Shown: positions 5,585 through 12,700 of the stretch, piece by piece
How positions within the stretch are numbered: the stretch's first letter is position 1
Layout of the letters: every line of letters starts with the position of its first letter
NCBI RefSeq assembly: GCF_938030815.1
Contig: NZ_CALHII010000122.1
Location: 1 to 16,220 of the forward strand
Length of the DNA: 16,220 nt
Source of the DNA: an uncultured Campylobacter sp.
GTDB lineage: Bacteria; Campylobacterota; Campylobacteria; Campylobacterales; Campylobacteraceae
Reading direction: 5' to 3'
Program-made: the position numbers and the translations under genes
The notes under the pieces: generated by a model
Databases searched by the model: none
The model's input: the letters and a program-made list of their open reading frames with translations, nothing else
Told to the model about the DNA's origin: nothing

Positions 5585-6972
5585 TAAATTCTTTCCTTGA
5601 TTAAATTTTCTATCTCTTGCAGATCGCAAATTTTATCTATCCGCGTGCCCTTTAGCGGCTCTTTTAAAGCGTTTGAAATTTCATTCGCGTCGCACAGAGC
5701 GATATTTTGCACGAGCGCGTACAGCGCCTTTTGATTATGAAAAAATCGCCCGCTGATGATCGGTACGCCGAAGCTCGCCGCCTCAATCGGGCTATGTCCG
5801 CCGATATTGCGCAAAAAGCTACCGCCCAAGATCACGACGTTTGAAATTTTATAAAAATTCGCTAGCTCGCCAAAGGCATCGAGCAAGATAAAATCACTTT
5901 CAAGTCCTGCGCTGTCGCTAAATCGCTCAAAGCTAAGCCCGTGCTCGCGCGCCCAAGCCTTGCAAATTTCACATACCTTTTCGAAGCGCTCCGGGTGCCT
6001 CGGCGCCAGGATGATTTTTAGCTTTTGCGGCGTAGTTATTGAAGCTGCCGCGTTCCGTGCGGTAGAATTTAAAGACGTGCCGTTTAAAGGCGCCGTATTC
6101 GGCACGGCGGACGAAGCGTCGCTTAAGCTCGCCGCATCCAAAGAAGTTACGTTTAAATTTACCGGCTCGGTCGAGCCCTGCTTGTCGCGAAGCTCAGCCA
6201 CAGACAAGCTCCTATCGCCATGAGAGCCCATTGTGCGCGGGTATTTTTCGAGAACACTCTGCGAGCTGCGAAATTTTATAAAATCGTTTAAATTCGATAA
6301 AATGAGCTCCTCTTCACCCTCGTGGGTGTTTGAGATCGTAAGCACGAAGTTATTTGCGGACGCGGCAGAATAGTCCTTCGTCGCAACGGCGATATTTGCG
6401 CTTTTCACGTTGCCCGCGACCTTTATATTTTTTGCGCCGAGCTCCCGCAGCCGCGCCGCATCAAGCTCGCTTTGCGCAAGCACCAGATCGATATTTTCAA
6501 ACGCTTTGCGATAATAAAGCTTAAAACGCAGATAACTCGCATACGATCGGTCGCTAATGCGCGCATTTAGCAGGATCACGTAGCTTCCGCGCGCCTTGGC
6601 GGAACGGATCAAATTTAGCCACAGCTCCGCTTCAAAAATCACCAGCACGCGGCTGCCCGCAAGCCAAAACGGAAGCCAGTTCTCAAACGGCAGGTAGCGA
6701 GAGTTCGGCGTAAGCGCGCACGCCGCACCGAAGCCCGTCTGCGTGGTCGTGCTAAGCGCGACACTCTCAAATTTAGAAATTAACGGCGCAAGAGCGTTTA
6801 CTTCGCCCAGGCTGCAGGCGTGAAAGTGTACCGCGGCGGGGCTAAATTTAGGGTTTTTGTATAGAAAAAATCGCGCCTTCAGGCTCGTGCGGTATTTTTT
6901 TTTAAAGCTTAGGATAAAAATAAAAGGCGCAGCGACGAGCCACGCCAAAAACGCCAAGGCGGTGTAGATCAC
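5584..6972 (-). CDS. waaA: 3-deoxy-D-manno-octulosonic acid (Kdo) transferase with an unusual internal insertion
   Basis: WaaA (KdtA, GT30) transfers Kdo from CMP-Kdo to lipid IVA at the inner membrane face, the first core step of LOS/LPS. It has an N-terminal membrane anchor (about 3-22). FHACSLGEVNA (50-60) carries the Glu expected as catalytic base. VIFEAELWLN (111-120), LLNARISDRSY, LAQSELDAARL, GNVKSA, LTISNTHEGEEELIL (211-225), LAPRHPERFEKV (322-333) and GGHSPIEAASFGVPIISG follow in GT30 order. Length is 462 against about 380-430 for the family. The excess is one block, residues 245-316, between EKYP and KLKIILAPRHPERF, which is Ser/Thr/Asn/Ala-rich and looks unstructured. The start is GTG (6972) overlapping the flgZ stop as GTGA. 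The insertion keeps the frame, so the gene is probably functional. Confidence 0.94.
   Translation of the reverse strand: MIYTALAFLAWLVAAPFIFILSFKKKYRTSLKARFFLYKNPKFSPAAVHFHACSLGEVNALAPLISKFESVALSTTTQTGFGAACALTPNSRYLPFENWLPFWLAGSRVLVIFEAELWLNLIRSAKARGSYVILLNARISDRSYASYLRFKLYYRKAFENIDLVLAQSELDAARLRELGAKNIKVAGNVKSANIAVATKDYSAASANNFVLTISNTHEGEEELILSNLNDFIKFRSSQSVLEKYPRTMGSHGDRSLSVAELRDKQGSTEPVNLNVTSLDAASLSDASSAVPNTAPLNGTSLNSTARNAAASITTPQKLKIILAPRHPERFEKVCEICKAWAREHGLSFERFSDSAGLESDFILLDAFGELANFYKISNVVILGGSFLRNIGGHSPIEAASFGVPIISGRFFHNQKALYALVQNIALCDANEISNALKEPLKGTRIDKICDLQEIENLIKERI
6025..6240 (-). repeat. In-frame 216-bp low-complexity insertion inside waaA, with hairpins and degenerate repeats
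   Basis: These 72 codons have no counterpart in the usual WaaA fold. The upstream part can form GCTTGTC/GACAAGC (6180-6186 with 6203-6209) and, next to it, GGCTCG-GT-CGAGCC (6164-6177). The protein then contains two related segments, LNVTSLDAAS (273-282) and LNGTSLNSTA (296-305). Their DNA shares TTTAAACG and TCTTT in matching places, which suggests an old tandem duplication. A further GTGCCG/CGGCAC inverted repeat lies near 6079-6101. It may be an in-frame palindromic element or a locally expanded linker. Confidence 0.6.
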
Positions 6973-7676
6973 TCGGCTTCTTTATATAAAATTCTGCCGC
7001 AATACGGGCAGGTTACGATGTCGTCGCTTTTGATGACCGCAGAATAGGTCTTGTCGCTTATGCGCATAAAGCAGCCGTAGCAGGCCTGTTTACGCACCGG
7101 CGAGACCGCCGTATTGCCCGCCCACTTGCGGATCTTTTCGTAGAATGAGACGGTTTTTGGATTCATCGCCTGCATTAGTTTATCGCGCTTGGCGTAGATC
7201 GCGCCGCGAGCGACCTCGACCTCGCCCATCTCGGCGCTTACCTGCTCCTGTAAGCTTTTTAGCTCGGCTTCAAATGCCTCTTGCTTCTCGCTCTGCTCTT
7301 TTACGAGCGCTTCCTTTGCGGCCACGATCTTTTCTAGCCTTTCGATCTCCTCGTTTGTGGCTTCGAGCTGCTCTTTTGCGATATCCTCTTCGACGCTAAG
7401 GGCTTTGATCTCTTTTTCAGTCTTTGCCGCGCCGCTTTTTTTACCCGTGCTTTTTAGCTTGGACGAAAAGGCGCTCAGCTGCGCGTTTGCTTGTAAAATT
7501 TGAGATTTTAGCTCGGCGATCTCCGAATTTAGAGTTTCGATCTGTTCCTTCGCGCCGTTTATTTCAGTGCTTTTTTTACTCAGCTTCTCCTGTGCGGCCT
7601 CGATTTTAGGCTTAAATCCGTCCAGCTGCTTATCGAATTCGCAAAGCTCTACCAATTGGCTTAAATATTTGTTCAT
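6969..7676 (-). CDS. flgZ: FlgZ-like coiled-coil/zinc-ribbon protein (HP0958 family)
   Basis: The protein has 235 residues. About residues 20-160 are a long, charged, heptad-rich antiparallel coiled coil. The C-terminus is a C4 zinc ribbon with CYGC (199-202) and CPYC (223-226). This architecture and the gene order nif3-like, flgZ, waaA, rluA match H. pylori HP0959-HP0956. HP0958/FlgZ is known to protect the flagellar sigma factor RpoN and to bind flagellin mRNA. The same role here is inferred; nothing in the window shows whether this strain is flagellated. A good ribosome site, AAGGAAG, precedes ATG 7676. The gene starts nine bases after the nif3-like stop, and its TGA overlaps the waaA GTG. 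Confidence 0.85.
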   Translation of the reverse strand: MNKYLSQLVELCEFDKQLDGFKPKIEAAQEKLSKKSTEINGAKEQIETLNSEIAELKSQILQANAQLSAFSSKLKSTGKKSGAAKTEKEIKALSVEEDIAKEQLEATNEEIERLEKIVAAKEALVKEQSEKQEAFEAELKSLQEQVSAEMGEVEVARGAIYAKRDKLMQAMNPKTVSFYEKIRKWAGNTAVSPVRKQACYGCFMRISDKTYSAVIKSDDIVTCPYCGRILYKEAE

Positions 7677-7685
7677 CTTCTTCCT

Positions 7686-8408
7686 TTAATAATACGTAAA
7701 TGGATTTTTTTGCTCGCTTATTATAACTTCAATTTCGCTTTTTTGCAAGAAAGGTGTGAGCGCGCGCCCAAAATAGCGCTCACTTTCAAAATGATTTATG
7801 TCGATCAAACTCACGCCGTTTTCTAAATTTTGAAGCGCGGCGTGATATTTTATATCGCCCGTGATAAAGCAATCCACACCTAAGCTTTGATTTAGTTCGC
7901 TTCCGCTGCCGGTGCAAAGCGCGATATTTCGGATAAAATTTTTCGTCTTTACGGCGCGCAGATGCTCGATGCCAAGCTTGCGCTTTATCTGTGCGCACAG
8001 CTGCTCAAAGCTCAAATCCGCGCGCATGAAAACCAAAAAATCCCGCTCGCCCGTAATTTCAAATTTTAAAATTTCGTGCGCTACGAACCCGTTTAAAACG
8101 TGCTTGTCAAAGTTCGTATGCATCGCGATGAGAGAGATGTTTTTGCGGATCATCTCATAGATCAAATTTGCAGGATATAGCCGCGGATCGAGCGATTTTA
8201 GCGGGCTAAAAATCAGCGGGTGGTGCACCACGAAAAGCGAGCCTGCCTCCGCCTCGCGTACCAGCTCGCTAGTAACGTCGAGGCTTAGATAGATTTTTGA
8301 AATTTCATCATCCAAGTTTCCGAGCATTAGCCCGCTATTATCCCACGCCTCAGCGTCGCAAAAGGGCGCGGCGGCGTTTAAAATTTCATAAATTTCGCCC
8401 GTTTTCAT
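7686..8408 (-). CDS. Nif3-like dinuclear metal-centre protein (DUF34/NIF3)
   Basis: This 240-residue protein is the short form of the family, without the inserted domain seen in some Gram-positive members. Metal ligands are visible: VHHPLIFSPL (61-70) with His62-His63, MHTNFDKH (96-103) with His97 and Asp101, and near the C-terminus DINHFESERYF with His206 and Glu208. AWDNSGLMLG (21-30) is also typical. The biochemical role of the family is unsettled. GTP cyclohydrolase-like and metal-insertion roles have been proposed for relatives, and I assign none. ATG 8408 has AGGA upstream, and the gene begins five bases after the glyQ stop. Confidence 0.9.
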   Translation of the reverse strand: MKTGEIYEILNAAAPFCDAEAWDNSGLMLGNLDDEISKIYLSLDVTSELVREAEAGSLFVVHHPLIFSPLKSLDPRLYPANLIYEMIRKNISLIAMHTNFDKHVLNGFVAHEILKFEITGERDFLVFMRADLSFEQLCAQIKRKLGIEHLRAVKTKNFIRNIALCTGSGSELNQSLGVDCFITGDIKYHAALQNLENGVSLIDINHFESERYFGRALTPFLQKSEIEVIISEQKNPFTYY

Positions 8409-8413
8409 AAATC

Positions 8414-9376
8414 CTACTTTGCGCTTTCATCCGCTTTGTCTGCGGCGTTTTGCTTGCCGTGAGCGTTTTGCTTGCCGTGAGCGTTTTTTAAATTTGCGCC
8501 CGCCGTGCCGCAAAGCTCGGCGACATATTTTTGCGGATCTGCGTAGCAAAGCGCGCAGTTTTTGGCAAGATCGCGGATCTTTAAAATATAATCCTGCCTC
8601 TGCGTGACCGAGATCGCGCCGCGCGCGTCAAGGACGTTGAACGTGTGCGCCGCGAGCATGCAGTAGTCATACGCAGGAAGCGCCAGACCGTACTTTAGGA
8701 TACTTTTGCACTCGCCGAAACAGTTTTCAAACTGATTAAAAAGCATCGCGGTGTCCGCAAGCTCAAAGTTGTATTTGCTAAACTCGAACTCGCCCCTTTT
8801 ATGCACATCGCCGTAGGTTACTAGCCCCGCTTTATCGTCCCAGACAATGTCGTAAACGTCGCCTTTGTTTTGCAGATACATCGCCAAGCGCTCAAGCCCG
8901 TAGGTGATCTCGCCGCTAATTAGCTCGCACGTGATACCGCCTACCTGCTGAAAATAGGTAAACTGCGTCACCTCCATGCCGTCCAGCCAAACCTCCCAGC
9001 CAAGCCCCCAGGCTCCTAGCGTCGGGCTCTCCCAGTTGTCTTCTACGAAGCGGATATCGTGGCTTTTAAGATCTAGCCCGAGCTTTTCCAAACTTTTTAG
9101 ATAGAGCTCTTGGATATTATCCGGGCTCGGTTTTAAGATCACCTGAAACTGATAATACGCGCCGAGGCGGTTTGGGTTTTCGCCGTAGCGCCCGTCTGTT
9201 GGGCGACGCGAGGGCGCGACGTATGCAGCGCGCCACGGCTTACTTCCTAAGCTGCGCAAAAAGGTAGCCTGATGATAGGTGCCTGCGCCTGCGGGCATAT
9301 CGTAGGGCTGAACGAGCAAGCAGCCCTGCTCGTGCCAGTAGTTTTGAAGCGTCAAAATAATCTGTGAAAACGTCAT
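8414..9376 (-). CDS. glyQ: Glycyl-tRNA synthetase alpha subunit
   Basis: GlyQ is the catalytic alpha chain of the bacterial alpha2beta2 class II enzyme charging tRNA-Gly; glyS must lie elsewhere. The 320 residues begin MTFSQIILTLQNYW and contain GCLLVQPYDMPAGAGTYH (18-35), the motif 2 region AAYVAPSRRPTDGRYGENPN (50-69), WEVWLDGMEVTQFTYFQQ (127-144), and the motif 3 region ELISGEITYGLERLAMYL (151-168). The family is usually about 285-300 residues. The extra C-terminus (about 293-320) is a hydrophilic tail with two exact NAHGKQ units encoded by an 18-bp tandem duplication. AAGGAT precedes the ATG. It is transcribed 26 bases after the GyrI-like gene. Confidence 0.97.
   Translation of the reverse strand: MTFSQIILTLQNYWHEQGCLLVQPYDMPAGAGTYHQATFLRSLGSKPWRAAYVAPSRRPTDGRYGENPNRLGAYYQFQVILKPSPDNIQELYLKSLEKLGLDLKSHDIRFVEDNWESPTLGAWGLGWEVWLDGMEVTQFTYFQQVGGITCELISGEITYGLERLAMYLQNKGDVYDIVWDDKAGLVTYGDVHKRGEFEFSKYNFELADTAMLFNQFENCFGECKSILKYGLALPAYDYCMLAAHTFNVLDARGAISVTQRQDYILKIRDLAKNCALCYADPQKYVAELCGTAGANLKNAHGKQNAHGKQNAADKADESAK
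8447..8482 (-). repeat. 18-bp exact tandem duplication in the glyQ 3' end
   Basis: Two adjacent identical copies of an 18-base unit (8447-8464 and 8465-8482; plus-strand sequence GTTTTGCTTGCCGTGAGC) encode two NAHGKQ units near the GlyQ C-terminus. The unit length is a multiple of three, so copy-number change would keep the frame. Likely a product of replication slippage. Confidence 0.9.
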
Positions 9377-9402
9377 TTTTATCCTTTTATCGATATGTAA
9401 AT

Positions 9403-9879
9403 TTAAATTTTATCTTCCAAGCGCTTTTCAAAGTCCGTTTTAAAGGCTCTTTGAAGTTTTGAGCTTTCAAAAAATTTCCAAATTCCGGTCCAGTATTCAC
9501 CAGCTCTCGTAGGCTCGTTCGCAAAATCAAAAACCGCGTAATCGCCCGCTTCGATACATAATTTTTCGCAGGTTTCATCGTGCTCATTTTTGCGGCACTG
9601 ATTTATGGATTTGCAAGCTTCGTCGTGGCTTTCTTTATAGCGCCTCTCCTGCGAGCAAGTGCCTATTAGCATGGAGTATTCGCCCTGTGCGCCGTTTTCA
9701 TAGTCGTAATACGCAGCATAAATTTCGTTTTTCTCGGCGCTGCTTCTGCTAGCGTTAAATTTTAAAAACTCGCCCCACAAATTTGCGATCACCCCTCGCC
9801 CGCTAATCTCATCTGCGTTATTCGTGCGAGCCTTTAGCCCACAAATTTCAAAGCCTTCGCTCAATTTTAAAATTTTCAT
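9403..9879 (-). CDS. GyrI-like/AraC effector-binding-domain protein with a Cys/His-rich insertion
   Basis: This 158-residue protein has no DNA-binding domain. FEICGLKARTNNADE (10-24), ANLWGEFLKF (32-41), IYAAYYDYENGAQGEYSMLIG (53-73), YAVFDF (114-119), YWTGIWKFF (129-137) and DFEKRL (149-154) follow the order of stand-alone GyrI-like ligand-binding proteins, such as YdeE and integron Cass2 types, which bind hydrophobic cations or other small molecules. Between LIG and AGDYAVF the usual short linker is replaced by residues 75-108, which hold Cys75, 89, 95, 104 and 108 and His85 and 100. ATG 9879 sits three bases after the purE stop with only weak ribosome pairing. The position equals Cj0703 between purE and glyQ in C. 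jejuni, though I cannot tell whether that gene is homologous. Ligand unknown. Confidence 0.78.
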   Translation of the reverse strand: MKILKLSEGFEICGLKARTNNADEISGRGVIANLWGEFLKFNASRSSAEKNEIYAAYYDYENGAQGEYSMLIGTCSQERRYKESHDEACKSINQCRKNEHDETCEKLCIEAGDYAVFDFANEPTRAGEYWTGIWKFFESSKLQRAFKTDFEKRLEDKI

Positions 9880-9882
9880 AGA

Positions 9883-10383
9883 TTAATCTTCAAGCAGCAC
9901 TTCGATCTGCTCGGAGTCCTTTTTCAGCGCCTCCGCTTTTGCCGCGCGATCCGCCTTTAGCTTCGAGCTTAGCACCTCGTCGCTTAAAGCTAAAATTTGC
10001 ACCGCTAGATACGCCGCGTTTTTTGCGCCCGCCTTGCCGATCGCAAGCGTCGCGACGGGGATACCCGCAGGCATCTGCACGGTCGAATACAGCGCATCTA
10101 CGCCGCTAAGCGCGCTACCGCCGAGCGGGACGCCAAGCACCGGCTTGGTCGTATTCGCAGCGACCGCGCCCGCAAGATGCGCCGCCATGCCCGCCGCGCA
10201 GATGAAAACCTGCGCGCCCTTTTTCTCGGCGTCCGCGACGTATTTGGCCGTACGGGCGGGGCTTCGGTGCGCCGAAGATACGATCATCTCGTACGCCGCG
10301 CCAAATTCATTTAAAATTTTAGCCGCCTCGTAAACGACCTCGTAATCGCTCTTTGAGCCCATTATTATAGAAACAAATTTCAT
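9883..10383 (-). CDS. purE: 5-(carboxyamino)imidazole ribonucleotide mutase
   Basis: PurE class I converts N5-CAIR to CAIR in purine synthesis and relies on PurK, not seen here. The 166 residues start MKFVSIIMGSKSD, with the GSKSD phosphate loop at 9-13, then SSAHRSPART (36-45) with the catalytic His, CAAGMAAHLAG (62-72) and GVPLGGSALSGVDALYSTVQ in the mid region. I choose ATG 10383 over an in-frame ATG at 10407. It overlaps the upstream stop as ATGA, has an AAAGGAGAT site ahead, and gives the family N-terminus, whereas the longer form would add eight residues (MLFKKGDR) inside the neighbouring gene. A basic/acidic C-terminal tail follows residue ~145. Confidence 0.95.
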   Translation of the reverse strand: MKFVSIIMGSKSDYEVVYEAAKILNEFGAAYEMIVSSAHRSPARTAKYVADAEKKGAQVFICAAGMAAHLAGAVAANTTKPVLGVPLGGSALSGVDALYSTVQMPAGIPVATLAIGKAGAKNAAYLAVQILALSDEVLSSKLKADRAAKAEALKKDSEQIEVLLED

Positions 10384-11648
10384 CCTATCTCCTTTCTTAA
10401 AAAGCAAAAATCCGCGAGCTTCGCAGGCAGCTTAATCTCATTTAGATTGCCGCTGTGAATCTCGCTAAATTCCTTACCGCTGCGGCTTTGCAGCTTCTTA
10501 AATTTTAAATATGGCTTGCCGTCAAGCTCAAAAATTTCGCCAATTTCATTATCGCAAGGGCAAATTTCAAAGCCGCGCGGAGCGAAAATTTCATACGAAA
10601 CGCCTGGCAAAATTTTATCTTTGACGCTTATAAACTCGCCGTCCTGCGAAATCGCGCAGACCTGATGAGTGCCAAGCTCGATGCTGCGGTCTAAATTTTG
10701 CGTATCGGCGCGCTCGTACGGGCGCTTTATCAAATATCCGTCGCTAAAGCCGCGGTTTTTAAGCGTCGCAATCTCGCGCTCGTAAACACGGGCCTCAAAT
10801 TTATCGCTCGCGGCATCGTCGATCGCCGCGCGGTAGGCGTTCGTGGCGCATGCGACGTAGTATTCGCTCTTGGTGCGCCCTTCGATTTTGAAGCTGTCGA
10901 TCGCACCCGTTTGCATGATCTTTTGCACATGCGAAATGAGGCTAAGATCCTTCGCGTTCATTACGAAAGTGCCCTCTCCTTCGCGCTCTTGCAAGCGGAA
11001 AAGCGCGCTGGTTTCGGGATTTTTCGCATAAAGCTCATAGTTAAATCTACAGTCGTTCGCGCAGCTTCCGCGGTTGCTGAAGCGTCCGCTTTGCACCGCG
11101 CTTACGAGACAGCGCCCGCTGTATGCGAAACACATCGAGCCGTGCACGAAAATTTCGATCTCTAAGTTTGGAATTTTATCTTTGATCTCTATAGCGTCTT
11201 TGAGCGTCATTTCGCGCGCTGCGACGATGCGAACGGCGCCGAGCTCCGCCCAAACCTGCGCATCCAGATAATTTAGCACGTTGGCTTGGGTAGAGACGTG
11301 AATCGGAATCTCAGGCGCTACGGCTCGAGCGAGGCTCGCAACGCCCAAAGTGGCGATTAAAATTCCATCCACGCGCAGATCGCGAAGAAATTCCAAATGC
11401 CTTTCGATGTTTCCTAGCTGGCCGTTGGTCGCAAAGCCGTTTACGGTCGCGTAGAGCTTCTTGCCGCGCTCGTGCGCGTATGCGACGCCCTGCGCGAAGC
11501 TTTCCTTGCTAAATTCCTTCGCGCTTCGTTGGCGTAGCGAAAATGAGCCCGTGCTTGCATACACGGCGTCCGCGCCGTAAGCCAGGGCGATTTTTAGTTT
11601 CGTTAAATTCCCAGCAGGAGCTAAGAGTTCGGGTTTTTTCAAATACAT
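10380..11648 (-). CDS. Peptidase U32-family protein (TrhP/YegQ-like)
   Basis: This 422-residue protein begins PELLAPAGNLTKLKIALAYG (6-25), the U32 N-terminal signature. It carries the U32 block FVHGSMCFAYSGRC (167-180), continuing to SNRGSCANDC (191-200). Cys173, 180, 196 and 200 are spaced like the [4Fe-4S] ligands described in UbiU/UbiV and assumed for TrhP. FKIEGRTKSEYY (253-264) is also typical. E. coli TrhP takes part in 5-hydroxyuridine formation at tRNA U34. Older names such as collagenase/PrtC are probably misleading. It is first in the operon and overlaps purE by 4 bp. The ATG at 11648 directly touches its only ribosome site AGGA, while a TTG two codons on has ideal spacing, so the real start may be 11642. 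Confidence 0.88.
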   Translation of the reverse strand: MYLKKPELLAPAGNLTKLKIALAYGADAVYASTGSFSLRQRSAKEFSKESFAQGVAYAHERGKKLYATVNGFATNGQLGNIERHLEFLRDLRVDGILIATLGVASLARAVAPEIPIHVSTQANVLNYLDAQVWAELGAVRIVAAREMTLKDAIEIKDKIPNLEIEIFVHGSMCFAYSGRCLVSAVQSGRFSNRGSCANDCRFNYELYAKNPETSALFRLQEREGEGTFVMNAKDLSLISHVQKIMQTGAIDSFKIEGRTKSEYYVACATNAYRAAIDDAASDKFEARVYEREIATLKNRGFSDGYLIKRPYERADTQNLDRSIELGTHQVCAISQDGEFISVKDKILPGVSYEIFAPRGFEICPCDNEIGEIFELDGKPYLKFKKLQSRSGKEFSEIHSGNLNEIKLPAKLADFCFLRKEIG

Positions 11649-11670
11649 TCCTAGTGATTTTTTAAGCGCG

Positions 11671-11683
11671 ATTTTACTACAAT
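11671..11683. promoter_or_regulatory. Abutting divergent -10 boxes between the U32 gene and the PHP phosphatase gene
   Basis: The 65-base divergent gap contains TAAAAT on the minus strand (11676-11671), placed for the long operon, and TACAAT on the plus strand (11678-11683), placed for the PHP gene. They are one base apart, so the two polymerases would compete. Leaders would be about 15 and 25 bases. Assigned by sequence and spacing only. Confidence 0.4.
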
Positions 11684-11713
11684 TTAGCCAAAATTTTATT
11701 TAAGGAGCAGTTG

Positions 11714-12502
11714 ATGCGAGCCGATCTGCACAACCACACCTATCTTTGCAACCACGCTAGCGGCGAGCCGCGACAGTATTTGGAAGCGGCGGTCGCACGA
11801 GGCATAGAAATTTTCGGCTTTGCGGATCACGCGCCGATGAACTTCGATCAAAAATACCGAATGAGCTTCGAGCAGATGGAGCTTTACGAGCGGATGATTA
11901 GGGATCTGCGAGATGAGTTTAGCGGGCGGATCGACGTGCGGCTGGGATACGAGGTCGATTTTATGACGAAAAAAGAGCTAATGGATGAGCGGATTTTCGC
12001 GCGCAAGCTCGATTATCTCATCGGTTCGGTACATTTTTTAAACAACTGGGGCTTTGATAACGAGGAATTTTTAGATCAGTGGAGCGGGCGCGAAATAGAC
12101 GACGTTTATCGCGAATACTTTGCGCTGATCTGCGCGCTGTGCAAAAGCGGAAAATTTGACATTTTAGGGCATATGGATCTGATTAAAATTTTTAAATTTA
12201 CTCCGAAAAAAGATATCAGAGTTTTAGCAGGCGGCGCGATAAATGCGATCAAAAAAAGCGGCATCGTCGTGGAGCTAAACTCCGCGGGGCTTCGCAAGCC
12301 CGCGAATGAAATTTATCCAAGCGACGCGCTTTTGCAGATGCTAGCGGATGCAGACGTGCCGATCACGCTTAGCTCGGACGCGCACTCGGTAGCTCAAGTA
12401 GCGCTAAATTACGATAAAATTTACGCCAAAGCGTGCGAGTTTGGCTACGATAAGATCGCCGTTTTCAAAAATCGCGAGCGGCAGTTTGTAAAGCTGGCGT
12501 AA
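11714..12502 (+). CDS. PHP-domain histidinol-phosphatase (HisJ/HisK family)
   Basis: This 262-residue TIM-barrel PHP phosphatase has the expected metal ligands in order: DLHNHTYLCNHA (4-15), FADHAPMNF, LGYEVDFM, IGSVHFLNNW, ILGHMDLIK, VELNSAGLRKPANEIYP and LSSDAHSV. Family members hydrolyse L-histidinol phosphate, the penultimate histidine-synthesis step. Some Campylobacter also carry a HisB-type phosphatase, so another phosphomonoester is possible. I start at ATG 11714, six bases after AAGGAG, and not at the adjacent TTG 11711. The gene is divergent from the minus-strand operon, no his genes are nearby, and it appears to have its own promoter. Confidence 0.85.
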   Translation: MRADLHNHTYLCNHASGEPRQYLEAAVARGIEIFGFADHAPMNFDQKYRMSFEQMELYERMIRDLRDEFSGRIDVRLGYEVDFMTKKELMDERIFARKLDYLIGSVHFLNNWGFDNEEFLDQWSGREIDDVYREYFALICALCKSGKFDILGHMDLIKIFKFTPKKDIRVLAGGAINAIKKSGIVVELNSAGLRKPANEIYPSDALLQMLADADVPITLSSDAHSVAQVALNYDKIYAKACEFGYDKIAVFKNRERQFVKLA

Positions 12503-12645
12503 ATTTTAACGGCAGCCGCTCTATGCTAAATTTAAAAGGCACGGACGGCGAGAAATTTTAAAATTTCAAAATCTTCGGCGGCGTAAAATTTTAAAAATCG
12601 CGGCGCGCAAAACGGCGCAGATAAAGTCGAATTTCAACTAAATAA
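12503..12645. other. AT/GC-patchy intergenic region with palindromes
   Basis: No gene is visible between the PHP gene and the glnA promoter beyond a 12-codon ATG-TAA stretch near 12522. The region contains the perfect 16-base palindrome GAAATTTTAAAATTTC (12552-12567) and TAAAATTTTA (12584-12593). No clear terminator with a T-run was found for the PHP gene. Confidence 0.5.
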
Positions 12646-12654
12646 TGTTAAAAT
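12646..12654 (+). promoter_or_regulatory. glnA promoter, extended -10
   Basis: TGTTAAAAT is an extended -10 (TGn-TAAAAT). It would start transcription near 12661 and give a leader of about 40 bases before the ATG at 12701, with AAGGA at 12690-12694. No -35 box is evident, as is usual for Campylobacter sigma-70 promoters. I see no -24/-12 GG-N10-GC element of the RpoN type, so control by nitrogen through RpoN is not indicated. Confidence 0.6.
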
Positions 12655-12700
12655 CCGCCGTTAAATTTAGCTCGAATACGGGCGGAAAAAAGGAAAAAAT

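Noticed and set aside
5585..5629. Longer N-terminus of the RluA-family enzyme from ATG 5629
   Set aside because: It would lie inside waaA, adds a basic stretch outside the S4-like domain and lacks a ribosome site, while ATG 5584 has one.
6025..6240. Frameshift or pseudogene explanation for the extra part of waaA
   Set aside because: The frame is continuous and both flanking halves keep the conserved GT30 motifs, so an in-frame insertion fits better.
7145..7399. Arg/Pro-rich 84-codon plus-strand open frame inside flgZ
   Set aside because: The composition is explained by being opposite a Glu/Lys/Ala coiled coil.
9387..9587. 66-codon minus-strand frame overlapping the GyrI-like gene
   Set aside because: It is in a different frame from the 9403-9879 gene, which has the family motifs; no independent support and no ribosome site.
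10698..11165. 155-codon plus-strand open frame opposite the U32 gene
   Set aside because: It is an antisense shadow: the opposite strand encodes a clear U32 protein with its cysteine motif, and this frame shows no family motif.
12522..12560. 12-codon ATG-to-TAA stretch upstream of glnA, considered as a leader peptide
   Set aside because: It lies before the predicted glnA start site, has no ribosome site and contains no notable run of codons.
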